Shown here: piece by piece, positions 17,470 to 26,864 of the stretch
Layout of the letters: every line of letters begins with the position of its first letter
How positions within the stretch are numbered: position 1 is the first letter of the stretch
Source of the DNA: an uncultured Hyphomicrobiales bacterium
GTDB lineage: Bacteria > Pseudomonadota > Alphaproteobacteria > Rhizobiales > Beijerinckiaceae
Assembly (NCBI GenBank): GCA_903902915.1
Contig: CAIUWR010000032.1
Location: 62,001 to 126,000, forward strand
Direction: 5' to 3'
Length of the DNA stretch: 64,000 bases
Translations under genes and position numbers: made by a program
The notes under the pieces: generated by a model
What the model saw: the letters and a program-made list of their open reading frames with translations, nothing else
Databases searched by the model: none
What the model was told of the DNA's origin: nothing

Positions 17470-19374
17470 ATGCTCGATGGCATGCGTAAAGTCTCCCAGG
17501 GATGGGTTGGGCGCGTTTTCATGGCGATGATCATGCTGTTCATCAGCCTGAGCTTCGTGGTCTGGGGCGTCGGCGACATTTTCCGCGGCTTTGGATCCGG
17601 CAAGGTCGCCCAGGTAGGCGGCGCGGAGATTACGGCCGACGCCTATCGCTACGCGTATCAAACCCAGTTGCAGGCCATGCAACGGGAGGCCAAGCGCGCC
17701 ATCACGAATGATCAGGCCCGCGCCATGGGCCTCGACCGTCAGGTGCTGAACCGCCTGATCTCTGAAGCCATTCTGGATGACCGCGCGCATGCGCTGGGGC
17801 TGGCGCTTTCCAACGAAGAGATCGCCCGGACCATCCTGAACGATCAGACCTTCGCTGGCCCGGACGGCAAATTCGACGGCGGCCGGTTCGGCGAACTCCT
17901 GCGCAACAATGGCTATACGGAGCAGAGCTTCGCACGCGAGCAGCGCAACGTTTATCTGCGACAGGAGATCGTCGAGGCTTTGGCGGGCAAGCTCAACACG
18001 CCGACCGCCCTGCTCGAAGCCGTGAACCGTTATCGCGCAGAGACGCGCAGCGTCGAATATTTCGACCTGCCGGCCAGCGCGGCGGGCGCCCTCCCCACCC
18101 CATCCAATCAGGACTTGCAGACTGTCTTCGAGGCCCGCAAAGCGTCCTATCGCGCGCCCGAATTCCGAAAGTTCGCCTATCTGGCGATCACGCCCGCAGC
18201 CCTCGCCAAGCCTGATTCCGTCTCCGACGCGGATGCGCAGGCGGTTTACGAGCGCGTCAAGGGGCAACGCTTCGGCACGTCCGAAAAGCGCGAGCTGTCG
18301 CAGCTTGTTTTCCCCGATGAGACAGCTGCGAGCGATGCGCTCGCCAAGGTCAAGGCAGGCGCAAGCCTCGCCGATGTGGCCAAGGAAACCAATTTGCAGG
18401 TCGCAGAACTCGGCACGGTCGCCAAAGCCGACCTATTCGACGCGGCCATCGCCGAGGCGGGATTTTCCCTGCCGCAAGGCGGCGTGAGCGAGCCCGTCAA
18501 GGGCCAGTTCGGCTGGGCGCTGGTGCGCGCAGGCGCCATCTCCCGGGGGAGCGTCAAATCGTTTGCAGAGGTTGCTGGCGACCTGAAGCGCGACATCGCG
18601 GTTGAGCGGGCGCGCAAAACCGCCATGGAACTGCGCGAAAAGATCGAAGACGCGCGCACCTCCGGCAAGGCTCTGGCCGACGCCGCCAAAGACGCAGGCC
18701 TGGCGACAACTGTGATCGAATCCGTGGACGCGACAGGCCTGGATCGCGCCGGGGCGACAGTCGTCTTGCCAGAGCGCGAGCCGCTGCTGAAAGCGGTCTT
18801 CGCTTCGGACGTGGGCGCGGACAACGACGTGATCGCCTCCCGCGATGGCGGCTTCGTCTGGTTCGAGATCGTCTCCATCGACCCAGCCCGCGAGCGCAGT
18901 TTCGACGAGGTGAAGGATCAGGTGGTCGCGGCCTGGAAGGACGACGAGATCGCCAGACTCCTGTCCGACAAAGCCACCGAAATCGTCGCCGCCATCAAGG
19001 GCGGGCAGAGCTTCGAGGATGCGGCGAAAGCTGCTGGCGTCGAGGTGAAACACGACGACAAGGTGCGGCGCATCGAGCCCTCGACCCTGCCGCAGGGCGC
19101 CGTGGCGCGGGTCTTTGGCCTGCCGGTCGGCGAAGTCGCCTCCGCCGCAGGCGAAGGCCAGTCGCGTATCATATTCAAGATACTCGACAGCGTGGTCCCG
19201 CCCCTGGAGGCGGACAGCGACGTGATGAAGGGGCTGGGCGAGCAACTGCGCACCGCCCTGACGGAAGACCTCATCACCCAATATCTCGCTGCGTTGCAGA
19301 GCCAGACCAGCGTGCAGATCAACGAGGCCGCAGTTCGGGCCGCCGTCGGCGGCGGCGATCCGGGCGAATTCTGA
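17470..19374 (+). CDS. ppiD: Peptidyl-prolyl isomerase/chaperone, SurA-PpiD type
   Basis: A membrane-anchored periplasmic folding factor of 634 residues. The ATG at 17470 gives MLDGMRKVSQGWVGRVFMAM and then a single membrane helix (about residues 16-36); the frame is open further upstream but those residues overlap tpiA's promoter region. After the helix come a SurA_N-type chaperone domain, a parvulin-like rotamase domain (around GFSLPQGGVSEPVKGQFGWALV) and a second long helical domain, the standard PpiD plan. It acts on proteins leaving the Sec translocon. The stop is two bases before trpE's GTG, so the genes are translationally coupled; this ppiD-trpE link is common in Rhizobiales. Confidence 0.9.
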   Translation: MLDGMRKVSQGWVGRVFMAMIMLFISLSFVVWGVGDIFRGFGSGKVAQVGGAEITADAYRYAYQTQLQAMQREAKRAITNDQARAMGLDRQVLNRLISEAILDDRAHALGLALSNEEIARTILNDQTFAGPDGKFDGGRFGELLRNNGYTEQSFAREQRNVYLRQEIVEALAGKLNTPTALLEAVNRYRAETRSVEYFDLPASAAGALPTPSNQDLQTVFEARKASYRAPEFRKFAYLAITPAALAKPDSVSDADAQAVYERVKGQRFGTSEKRELSQLVFPDETAASDALAKVKAGASLADVAKETNLQVAELGTVAKADLFDAAIAEAGFSLPQGGVSEPVKGQFGWALVRAGAISRGSVKSFAEVAGDLKRDIAVERARKTAMELREKIEDARTSGKALADAAKDAGLATTVIESVDATGLDRAGATVVLPEREPLLKAVFASDVGADNDVIASRDGGFVWFEIVSIDPARERSFDEVKDQVVAAWKDDEIARLLSDKATEIVAAIKGGQSFEDAAKAAGVEVKHDDKVRRIEPSTLPQGAVARVFGLPVGEVASAAGEGQSRIIFKILDSVVPPLEADSDVMKGLGEQLRTALTEDLITQYLAALQSQTSVQINEAAVRAAVGGGDPGEF

Positions 19375-19376
19375 GC

Positions 19377-20900
19377 GTGACGATGTTCAAGCCCGCCTTC
19401 GAAGCTTTCGCGCCGACCTATGCGGCAGGCGGGCCCTGCCTCGTTTCGACGCGCCTTGTCGCGGATCTGGAAACGCCCGTATCCGCTTTCCTGAAGCTCT
19501 CGGGCGGACGCCAGGGCAATGTGTTCCTGCTGGAATCGGTCGAGGGCGGCGCCGCGCGCGGCCGTTATTCCATGATTGGCCTCGACCCGGACGTGATCTG
19601 GCGGACGCGCGAGGGGCAGGCGGAAATCAACCGCGACGCCCTGCGGGACGCGGAGGCTTTCGAGCCTTGCGCCCTGCCCCCGCTCGCCTCGCTGCGCAGC
19701 CTGATCGCGGAGAGCGCCATTCCCTCCGACGGCGAATTGCCGCCGATGGCGGCAGGCGTCTTCGGCTATCTCGGCTACGAGATGGTGCGCCAGATGGAGC
19801 GGCTCGCACTGCCCAAGCCCGACCCTATCGGCGTCCCCGAAGCGGTGATGATCCGCCCGACCGTCATGGTCGTCTTCGATTCCGTGAAGGATGAACTCAG
19901 CGTCGTGACCCCCGTGCGACCCGTGGCGGGCCAATCGGCGCGCGCCGCCTGGGAGAGCGCCTGCGCGCGGCTTGACGCTGTGGTGCGTGTGCTGGAAGGG
20001 CCGCTCTCGCACGCGACGCCCGCAGTCGACCCGCATCTGCTGGCGGGCGCCAGCGTATCGAACACCTCCGAGCCGCGCTTTCTTGAAATGGTGGCGCGCG
20101 CCAAGGATTATATCCGCGCGGGCGACATCTTTCAGGTCGTGTTGTCGCAGCGGTTCACGGCGCCTTTCGCCCTGCCCGCCTTCTCGCTCTATCGCGCGCT
20201 GCGCCGCGTCAATCCTTCGCCCTATTTGTGCTATCTCGATTTTGGCGGTTTCCAGATTGTCACCTCCAGCCCCGAGATTCTGGTGCGCGTTCGCGAGGGC
20301 GAGGTCACCATCCGTCCCATCGCGGGCACCCGCTGGCGCGGCAAGACGCCCGCCGAAGACGACGCCTTGGCGGCCGAACTGCTCGCAGATCCAAAGGAGC
20401 GCTCGGAACATCTCATGTTGCTGGATCTTGGGCGCAATGATGTGGGGCGCGTGTCAAAGATCGGCACGGTGGACGTCACGGCCAAATTCTTCATCGAGCG
20501 CTACAGCCATGTGATGCATATCGTTTCGAACGTCGTGGGCCAGCTTGATCCCGCCCACGACGAAATCGACGCGCTTTGCGCGGGCTTTCCCGCCGGCACC
20601 GTCTCGGGCGCGCCCAAGGTGCGGGCCATGGAGATCATCGACGAGCTGGAGACGGATAGGCGCGGCCTCTATGGCGGCTGCATCGGCTATTTCGGCGCCT
20701 CGGGCGAAATGGACACCTGCATCGTGCTGCGCACCGCCATCATCAAGGATGGTCAGATGCATGCCCAGGCTGGCGCTGGAATCGTTTATGATTCTGTTCC
20801 CGCCGCTGAGCACAAGGAGTGTGTGAACAAGGCGCAGGCTCTGTTCCGCGCGGCCGAGGAGGCCATCCGTTTCGCCACCAGCGCCAAGCGCGGGCAATAA
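19377..20900 (+). CDS. trpE: Anthranilate synthase component I
   Basis: Uses chorismate and ammonia (from TrpG) to form anthranilate, the first step to tryptophan. 507 residues. The N-terminal regulatory domain has the LLES block of the tryptophan feedback site (VFLLESVEGG). The C-terminal chorismate-binding domain has RPIAGTRWRG, RSEHLMLLDLGRNDVGRV and GFPAGTVSGAPKVRAME, all canonical. Starts GTG 19377 or ATG 19383, two bases after ppiD. No trp leader peptide or attenuator can fit in that junction, so control must come from farther upstream or by feedback. In contrast to fused TrpEG of Rhizobium, the subunits are separate, with an unrelated ATPase gene between them. Confidence 0.97.
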   Translation: MTMFKPAFEAFAPTYAAGGPCLVSTRLVADLETPVSAFLKLSGGRQGNVFLLESVEGGAARGRYSMIGLDPDVIWRTREGQAEINRDALRDAEAFEPCALPPLASLRSLIAESAIPSDGELPPMAAGVFGYLGYEMVRQMERLALPKPDPIGVPEAVMIRPTVMVVFDSVKDELSVVTPVRPVAGQSARAAWESACARLDAVVRVLEGPLSHATPAVDPHLLAGASVSNTSEPRFLEMVARAKDYIRAGDIFQVVLSQRFTAPFALPAFSLYRALRRVNPSPYLCYLDFGGFQIVTSSPEILVRVREGEVTIRPIAGTRWRGKTPAEDDALAAELLADPKERSEHLMLLDLGRNDVGRVSKIGTVDVTAKFFIERYSHVMHIVSNVVGQLDPAHDEIDALCAGFPAGTVSGAPKVRAMEIIDELETDRRGLYGGCIGYFGASGEMDTCIVLRTAIIKDGQMHAQAGAGIVYDSVPAAEHKECVNKAQALFRAAEEAIRFATSAKRGQ

Positions 20901-20928
20901 TTTTCCCGGATCATCGCCATCTTCTGAA

Positions 20929-20957
20929 TTTACAAACTTACTGCGTATGAATATGCT
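20929..20957 (+). promoter_or_regulatory. Candidate sigma-70 promoter of the HerA-like gene
   Basis: TTTACA (20929-20934) and TATGCT (20952-20957) are 17 bases apart in a locally AT-rich stretch between trpE and the HerA-like gene, 72 bases before its ATG. It suggests the inserted gene has its own promoter. Seen by eye only. Confidence 0.4.
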
Positions 20958-21028
20958 TTTTCATTGCAAGGCTCATGTATAGCGCGCTTCGGCCACTTAG
21001 CATCATTTCCTCACGACGGAGTTATTTA

Positions 21029-22693
21029 ATGACAGCGGAAAATGCCGTGATGGACGACGTCCCGGTGGCGTTTGGTTCCGCAGACGATCAGATCGGCGTG
21101 CTCGTCGCTGTAAAAGGCGCACAGGCCACGCTGTCCGGTCACATTGGCCAGGGCGGCGAACAAGCGCGGTGTTCCATTGGCAACATTGTCGCGATCAAAC
21201 AAGGCGCCACTCGCACCGTCGGCCTTGTGCTGGAAGTCAACGTCAATCCACATGAATGGAACATGCTGAGCTCAAACCACGTCAATCTGCAAATCGAACT
21301 GATTGGCGAGATCCGGGACAATGACGAGGGACGCCCCATATTTTATCGGGGGGTGCGCAGTTATCCCGAGATGGGCTCTTCGGCTGCTCTGATAGAATTG
21401 CGGGATCTTGCTGCGATATACACATCGAATGTCGATGATGGCGTGAGCGTAGGCTCGCTCACGTTGCGCGACGACATTCCCGCCATGGTCAGCGTCAAGA
21501 AGCTTGTGAGTCGCCATTTCGCGATCGTCGGATCGACGGGCGTCGGCAAGACGACGGCCGTCGCTTTGCTCATGAAGAAATGCCTGCAAGAAAACAAACG
21601 TCTGCATATGTTGATCCTTGATCCACACAATGAATATCGGGCGCATTTCAAGGATGAGGCCGTGGTCCTCAATTCAGAAAATCTCGATCTTCCTTTCTGG
21701 ATCCTGCGCTATGAAGAACTGGCCGACATCGTATATCCCGGCAGGACGCCATCGCCGGACGAAGCCGACGCGCTTTTCGAAGCCATGACCTTCGCGCGCA
21801 TTGCTTACGCAACCCAGCCGCGGACCAACGCGCAAGGGGGCTTGCTCCGCCGTCCGAAAACCAATGAAAACGCCAACGCCAATATAAGCGCCGACACGCC
21901 GACGCCGTATAGGATCAGCGACATACAAAAGGTCATCGACGACTGGCTCGGCCTGCTTGAGCGACGCTATCCTGTGAATACTCTTCGCGCCCTGCGCACC
22001 CGCCTCGACTCCCTCGTTCATGATCCCCGCTATCGGAGCTTGTTCGGCAAGACCATGGTGTCGGATAATATGGTGGAGGTGATCTCCACCCTCTTCCGAA
22101 TTCCGCAAAATGGACGCCCGGTGACGATCCTGGAGCTGGGGGGGCTCCCCAACGAGGTGGTCAACGCGCTCGTCTCCGTGATCGGGCGCCTTGCATTCGA
22201 TATCTCGTTCATGAGCGGCGGCGCTCAGGAGATCACGCTGATCTGCGAAGAGGGGCACCGTTATGTCCCGCGAGACCATTCGCTGGGCTTCCGTCCCACC
22301 CGACTGGCGCTGGGCCGCATCGCGAAGGAGGGGCGCAAATATGGCGTGTCGCTCGGCGTGATCTCACAACGTCCCGCCGAGATCGATCCGACCTTGCTTT
22401 CCCAATGTTCCACCATATTCGCCATGCGCCTGCCCAACGAGGCTGACAAGGAAATCATCCGGGAGTGCCTGCCCGCATATTCGGCGAGCCTTTCCGACGT
22501 CTTGTCCTCGATGGTGGATCGGGAGGCGCTCGCTTTCGGAGAAGCGGTCCCAACGCCCATGCGCATGACCTTTGAAAACCACAGAATCAAGACCCAGCCA
22601 CAAGATTCAGCGTCCTTTCAGGAGAAAAACAGCCCACAGGAAAGCATCGCCAGCATCGTCGCGCGCCTCCGCGGCGAATCCCTGCCGCATTGA
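21029..22693 (+). CDS. HerA-type hexameric ATPase (HAS-barrel plus DUF87/FtsK-HerA core)
   Basis: A 554-residue DNA-translocating ATPase of the HerA/FtsK superfamily. Start ATG 21029 follows ACGGAG; an in-frame ATG at 20975 lacks a ribosome site. Residues about 10-110 form a HAS-barrel-like beta domain (VLVAVKGAQATLSGHIG...). The ATPase core has Walker A GSTGVGKT (168-175), ILDPHNEY, a Walker B-like LICEEGHRYVP (acidic pair about 407-408), and KYGVSLGVISQRPAEIDP, which fits the HerA sensor/arginine region. The tail from about 520 is polar and looks disordered. Archaeal HerA works with nuclease NurA in end resection, and some bacterial homologues act in phage defence; no nuclease, SIR2 or DUF4297 partner lies beside this one. 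It sits between trpE and trpG, where I know of no functional reason for it. Confidence 0.85.
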   Translation: MTAENAVMDDVPVAFGSADDQIGVLVAVKGAQATLSGHIGQGGEQARCSIGNIVAIKQGATRTVGLVLEVNVNPHEWNMLSSNHVNLQIELIGEIRDNDEGRPIFYRGVRSYPEMGSSAALIELRDLAAIYTSNVDDGVSVGSLTLRDDIPAMVSVKKLVSRHFAIVGSTGVGKTTAVALLMKKCLQENKRLHMLILDPHNEYRAHFKDEAVVLNSENLDLPFWILRYEELADIVYPGRTPSPDEADALFEAMTFARIAYATQPRTNAQGGLLRRPKTNENANANISADTPTPYRISDIQKVIDDWLGLLERRYPVNTLRALRTRLDSLVHDPRYRSLFGKTMVSDNMVEVISTLFRIPQNGRPVTILELGGLPNEVVNALVSVIGRLAFDISFMSGGAQEITLICEEGHRYVPRDHSLGFRPTRLALGRIAKEGRKYGVSLGVISQRPAEIDPTLLSQCSTIFAMRLPNEADKEIIRECLPAYSASLSDVLSSMVDREALAFGEAVPTPMRMTFENHRIKTQPQDSASFQEKNSPQESIASIVARLRGESLPH

Positions 22694-22770
22694 GGTTGCA
22701 GCCGCCTTGACGCCCGGCTCCCATCATCGGAAAAGGACATAGCCGCCCGGTGGCGGCGCATGGATCCGGT

Positions 22771-23379
22771 ATGGCCCGCGTCACCCTCATCGACAACTAT
22801 GACAGCTTCACCTGGAACCTGGTGCACTACCTGGGCTCCCTTGGCGCGCAGGTGAGCGTCCACCGCAATGACGAGATCACCGTGGCGCAGGTCATGGCGG
22901 CGCAGCCGGACGCCATCGTTCTGTCTCCCGGTCCCTGCACCCCCAAAGAAGCGGGCGTCTGCCTCGACCTGATCCATGCCGCTGGCGACGAGACGCCCCT
23001 GTTCGGCGTGTGCCTCGGCCATCAGGCCATCGGCGACGCCTATGGGGGCAAGGTGATCCGCGCGCCCGAGCCGATCCATGGCAAGCTGGCGCAGATCGAA
23101 CATCAGGGACAAACGATCTTTAGGGGCATCGAAGGCCCCTTCATGGCGACTCGCTACCATTCTCTGGTGGTGGAGCGCGCCACCCTGCCCGCCGACCTCA
23201 TGGTGACGGCCCAGACCGCCGACGGACTGGTGATGGGCCTGTCCCATCGCAGCCGCCCCGTGCATGGCGTCCAGTTTCACCCGGAGAGCATCCTTTCCGA
23301 GCACGGCCACCTCATGTTGAAGAATTTCCTCGATCTGGCGCAGGCCTGGAACGAGGGTCCGCGCCGGGCGCGGGCTTAA
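22771..23379 (+). CDS. trpG: Anthranilate synthase component II (glutamine amidotransferase)
   Basis: Supplies ammonia from glutamine to TrpE. 202 residues of a class I glutaminase: [15 protein letters not shown] (7-21), oxyanion/nucleophile [10 protein letters not shown] with C81, and the [10 protein letters not shown] block with catalytic His and Glu. The ATG at 22771 opens with [13 protein letters not shown], the usual start; a GTG seven codons earlier is less likely. In many bacteria this subunit is shared with p-aminobenzoate synthase. It is followed ten bases later by trpD. It is separated from trpE by the HerA-like gene, so subunit stoichiometry would depend on two transcripts or read-through. 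Confidence 0.95.
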   Translation: MARVTLIDNYDSFTWNLVHYLGSLGAQVSVHRNDEITVAQVMAAQPDAIVLSPGPCTPKEAGVCLDLIHAAGDETPLFGVCLGHQAIGDAYGGKVIRAPEPIHGKLAQIEHQGQTIFRGIEGPFMATRYHSLVVERATLPADLMVTAQTADGLVMGLSHRSRPVHGVQFHPESILSEHGHLMLKNFLDLAQAWNEGPRRARA

Positions 23380-23389
23380 GGAGAGACCC

Positions 23390-24406
23390 ATGGACTCGTT
23401 CAAACCGCTCCTTGGCAAGGCCGCGACTGGCGCAAGCCTCACGCGCGCCGAGGCCGAGATGGCCTTCAACCATATGCTTTCGGGCGAGGTGACGCCAGCG
23501 CAGATGGGCGGGTTCCTCATGGCGCTGCGCGTGCGTGGCGAAACCGTCGATGAGATCACCGGCGCAGTGCGGGCCATGCGCGCCAAGATGCTGAGCGTCA
23601 ACGCGCCCGCCGACGCGATCGACATCGTGGGCACGGGGGGCGACAGTTCGGGCTCCTACAATGTCTCGACGCTGGCTTCGCTGATCACGGCGGCCTGCGG
23701 CGTGCCAGTCGCCAAACACGGCAACCGCGCCGCCTCTTCAAAGTCCGGCGCCAGCGATGTGCTGAGCGCGCTGGGCGTGGCGGTGGGCGTGACGCCCGCG
23801 CAGGTCGAGGCCTGCATTCGCGATGCGGGCATCGGCTTCATGGCCGCCCCCGCCCATCACGCCGCCACCCGCCATGTGGCGCCGGTGCGGGTGGAGCTGG
23901 GCACGCGGACCATTTTCAACATCCTCGGCCCCCTGTCGAACCCCGCCAATGTGAAGCGGCAAGTGGTTGGCGTCTTCTCCCGCGCGCTGCTGGAGCCCCT
24001 CGCCCATGTGTTCCACAACCTGGGCTCGCAAAAGGTCTGGCTGGTGCACGGCTCGGACGGCCTCGACGAGATGACCACCACCGGCGCCACCCATGTAAGC
24101 GCGCTGGAGGCGGGCAAGGTCCGCAGTTTCGAGGTGACGCCGGAGGAAGCGGGCCTGCCCCGCGCCAACCCGGCCGACCTCAAGGGGGGCGATCCGGCCC
24201 ACAACGCCGCCGCGCTGCGGGCTGTGCTGGACGGCGGCAGATCCGCCTATCGGGACATCGCCGTGTTCAACGCCGCCGCCGCGCTCGTCGTCGCGGACAA
24301 GGCGCCGGGCCTCAAGGACGGCGCCGCCATGGCCGCGGAGGCGATCGACAGCGGGCGCGCCCGCGCGGTTCTGGAACGCCTCATCGCCGTCTCGAACAGG
24401 GGCTGA
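23390..24406 (+). CDS. trpD: Anthranilate phosphoribosyltransferase
   Basis: Joins anthranilate to phosphoribosyl pyrophosphate, second step of tryptophan synthesis. 338 residues; GGAGAG precedes the ATG. The phosphoribosyl pyrophosphate loop is [18 protein letters not shown], then [31 protein letters not shown] and [14 protein letters not shown], which binds the metal-pyrophosphate and anthranilate. These are the diagnostic blocks of TrpD against thymidine phosphorylase relatives. It lies ten bases after trpG and three before trpC in a tight operon. Confidence 0.97.
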   Translation: MDSFKPLLGKAATGASLTRAEAEMAFNHMLSGEVTPAQMGGFLMALRVRGETVDEITGAVRAMRAKMLSVNAPADAIDIVGTGGDSSGSYNVSTLASLITAACGVPVAKHGNRAASSKSGASDVLSALGVAVGVTPAQVEACIRDAGIGFMAAPAHHAATRHVAPVRVELGTRTIFNILGPLSNPANVKRQVVGVFSRALLEPLAHVFHNLGSQKVWLVHGSDGLDEMTTTGATHVSALEAGKVRSFEVTPEEAGLPRANPADLKGGDPAHNAAALRAVLDGGRSAYRDIAVFNAAAALVVADKAPGLKDGAAMAAEAIDSGRARAVLERLIAVSNRG

Positions 24407-24409
24407 GTC

Positions 24410-25213
24410 ATGGCCGACATTCTGCAAACCATCGAGGCCTACAAGCGCCGGGAAATCGCCGAGGCCAAGGTGCGCATGCCGCTCCATGCGCTGGAACGGC
24501 AGATCGCGACGCAGGCGCCGCCGCGCGGCTTCGTCCACGCCATCGAGAACAAGCTTTCGGCGGGCCAATACGCGCTCATCGCCGAGATCAAGAAGGCGAG
24601 CCCCTCCAAGGGCCTCATCCGTCCCGATTTCGATCCCCCTGCGCTGGCGAAAGCCTATGAAAAGGGCGGCGCGGCCTGTCTGTCGGTCCTGACCGACGGT
24701 CCCTCCTTTCAGGGCAAGCCTGAATATCTGACGCAGGCGCGCGACGCCGTATCCCTGCCGGTTCTGCGCAAGGATTTCCTCTTCGACACCTATCAGGTCC
24801 ATGAAGCGCGGGCCTGGGGCGCCGACTGCATCCTGATCATCATGGCCGCGGTCACCGACAGGGAAGCCAGCGACCTCAACAAGGCCGCCCATGACCTGCG
24901 CATGGACGTCCTGGTCGAAGTACATAATGAGGCGGAGCTGAAGCGCGCGCTGCCGCTGGAAACCCGCCTCATCGGCATCAACAACCGCGACCTCCACACC
25001 TTTGTGACCTCGCTGGAGGTGACCGAGCGTCTGGCGAAAATCGCGCCCAACAACCGCATCATCGTCTCGGAAAGCGGCATCGGCTCGCGCGAGGATGTGC
25101 TGCGGCTGGCCGGTTGCGACATCTTCACCTATCTGGTCGGCGAAAGCCTGATGCGTCAGGCCGACGTCACCAAAGCCACCCACGATCTTTTGCACGGACC
25201 CAGCCACGCATGA
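24410..25213 (+). CDS. trpC: Indole-3-glycerol phosphate synthase
   Basis: Ring closure of carboxyphenylamino-deoxyribulose phosphate to indoleglycerol phosphate. 267 residues, TIM barrel, monofunctional (no TrpF domain). The catalytic lysine is in [12 protein letters not shown], the second lysine in [11 protein letters not shown], and phosphate-binding residues are in ESGI and [10 protein letters not shown] Glu in VEVHNEAEL and the NNRDL segment also match the family. The last four bases overlap the moaC start (ATGA), showing translational coupling of tryptophan and molybdopterin genes. Confidence 0.97.
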   Translation: MADILQTIEAYKRREIAEAKVRMPLHALERQIATQAPPRGFVHAIENKLSAGQYALIAEIKKASPSKGLIRPDFDPPALAKAYEKGGAACLSVLTDGPSFQGKPEYLTQARDAVSLPVLRKDFLFDTYQVHEARAWGADCILIIMAAVTDREASDLNKAAHDLRMDVLVEVHNEAELKRALPLETRLIGINNRDLHTFVTSLEVTERLAKIAPNNRIIVSESGIGSREDVLRLAGCDIFTYLVGESLMRQADVTKATHDLLHGPSHA

Positions 25214-25692
25214 GCGGCCTGACCCATATATCCGCCTCCGGCGAGGCGAGCATGGTGGATGTGTCGGAAAAGGACGTGACCGCCCGCGTCGCGGTGGCGG
25301 AGGGCTGCATCGTCATGCAGCCGGAGACCCTGGAGCTGATCGTTTCGGGGAACGCCAAGAAGGGCGACGTGCTGGGCACGGCGCGAATCGCCGGCATCAT
25401 GGCCGCCAAGCGCACCCATGAGCTGATCCCCCTGTGCCACGCCCTGCTCCTGTCGAAAGTCACCATCGACCTCACCCCCGACGCCAGCCTGCCCGGCGTG
25501 CGCGTGCGGGCCATGGCGAAAGTGGCGGGCCAGACGGGCGTCGAGATGGAGGCGCTGACCGCCGTGACGGTCGCCTGCCTGACGATCTATGACATGGCCA
25601 AGGCGGTGGACCGTTTCATGCGGATCGAAGGCGTCGGCATGATGGAGAAATCCGGCGGCAAGTCGGGCGACTGGAAACGGCCCGAAGCGTAG
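25210..25692 (+). CDS. moaC: Cyclic pyranopterin monophosphate synthase
   Basis: Second step of molybdopterin synthesis, forming cyclic pyranopterin monophosphate after MoaA. 160 residues, standard length. The ATG at 25210 overlaps the trpC stop. Visible family blocks are [43 protein letters not shown] (with catalytic Lys and His) and [23 protein letters not shown] with MCKA-like DMAKAVD. moaA is not in the window; moeA follows, after an inserted Bug receptor gene. The trpC-moaC-moeA order is widespread in alphaproteobacteria. Confidence 0.97.
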   Translation: MSGLTHISASGEASMVDVSEKDVTARVAVAEGCIVMQPETLELIVSGNAKKGDVLGTARIAGIMAAKRTHELIPLCHALLLSKVTIDLTPDASLPGVRVRAMAKVAGQTGVEMEALTAVTVACLTIYDMAKAVDRFMRIEGVGMMEKSGGKSGDWKRPEA

Positions 25693-25777
25693 TTCCGGGT
25701 TGCCAGATGGGCAAAACCTTCCGATGATCCACCTTGAGCGGACGCAGCCTTAAAAGCGACCGCCTTGGGGAGAGATC

Positions 25778-26815
25778 ATGCGCGCGCTTTTGAGAACGCT
25801 TTGGACCGCCATTGGCGCGACCGCCATCAGCCTGGCGACGCCAGCCCTCGCCGATCCGGTGGCGGACTTCTATCGCGGCAAAACCGTCACCGTCTTCATC
25901 GGCAACACGGCGGGCGGCACCTACGATCTCTATGCGCGCACCATCGCCAGACATCTCAGCGCCCATATCCCCGGGGCGCCCACGGTCATCGTGCAGAACA
26001 TGCCGGGCGCGGCGAGCCTTGTGGCGGCGGGCCATGTCTACAATGTCGCGCCGCAGGACGGGACCGCCCTGGCGGGGCTGGCCTCCACCCTGCCCTTCCA
26101 GCCATTGATTGACCCTGTCGCAGCGCAAAAACTTGATCCGGTGAAGGTCAACTGGCTGCCATCGCCCGCCTCTTATGGCGTCGTGATGCTCGTGCGCGGC
26201 GATTTCCCCGCCCATGGCGTCGCCGACATGAAGCAGCGCGAGACCACCATGGCGACCATTTCGCCCGGCATGCTGCCAGCCGTCCTCGCCGCCACGACCA
26301 ACGCCACTCTGGGCACCAAAATCAAATCCATCAACGGCCACCCCGACCTCGCCAGCTCACTGCTGGCGGTGGATCGGGGCGAGATCGACGGCTACCCCAC
26401 CGTTCCCTATGACGCGATCAAGCGCGTCTATGCGCAGAAATTCGCCGAGGGGAAATATCGCGTGGTGCTTCAGTTCGCCGCCGAAAAATCGCCCGACTTT
26501 CCCGACGCGCCCCTCGTCACCGACCTTGTCACCGCGCCCGAGGACCGCATGCTCTGGGAGCTGGCGCTGGGGTCGCTCAAGACCGGCTATTCCTTCATGA
26601 TGGGGCCAAACGTGCCAAGGGAGCGGGTGCTGGCCATGCGCAAGGCCTTCATGGACGTCTTCGCCGATCCGACATTTCTGGCGGACGCCGAGCGGGCGAC
26701 GCTGAACATCGCGCCCGTGCCGGGCGAGAAGATCGAGGCGCTGGTGAAGCAAGCCTACGCCATGCCAGCGCCCGTGGTCGCCCGACTACGCGCCATCTAC
26801 ATGCAGGGTCGGTAA
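25778..26815 (+). CDS. Tripartite tricarboxylate transporter (Bug/TctC-family) substrate-binding protein, FYRGK subtype
   Basis: A periplasmic receptor of 345 residues; GGGAGAG precedes the ATG at 25778. The Sec signal peptide ends near ATPALA. The mature start DPVADFYRGKTVTVFIGN, then GGTYDLYARTIARHL, IPGAPTVIVQNMPGAASLVA and APQDG match the sister receptors at 2621, 38500 and 45377. No TctA/TctB genes are here. It interrupts moaC and moeA and runs the same way, so it could be carried on their transcript, though the 85-bp gap before it leaves room for its own promoter. A link to molybdenum metabolism is not indicated by sequence; Bug receptors bind organic acids and amides. Confidence 0.88.
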   Translation: MRALLRTLWTAIGATAISLATPALADPVADFYRGKTVTVFIGNTAGGTYDLYARTIARHLSAHIPGAPTVIVQNMPGAASLVAAGHVYNVAPQDGTALAGLASTLPFQPLIDPVAAQKLDPVKVNWLPSPASYGVVMLVRGDFPAHGVADMKQRETTMATISPGMLPAVLAATTNATLGTKIKSINGHPDLASSLLAVDRGEIDGYPTVPYDAIKRVYAQKFAEGKYRVVLQFAAEKSPDFPDAPLVTDLVTAPEDRMLWELALGSLKTGYSFMMGPNVPRERVLAMRKAFMDVFADPTFLADAERATLNIAPVPGEKIEALVKQAYAMPAPVVARLRAIYMQGR

Positions 26816-26864
26816 TGCCGCGACGGGGGCTGGAAAGCCGCGGCCCATATGCGATAGTGGCGAC

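Noticed and set aside
19375-19376. A trp attenuator or leader peptide upstream of trpE
   Set aside because: Only two bases separate ppiD and trpE, which leaves no room for one there.
18918-20411. A 497-codon minus-strand frame across ppiD and trpE
   Set aside because: Antisense shadow spanning two real genes. The same applies to the long frames at 23738-25207, 26649-28037 and 56775-58142.
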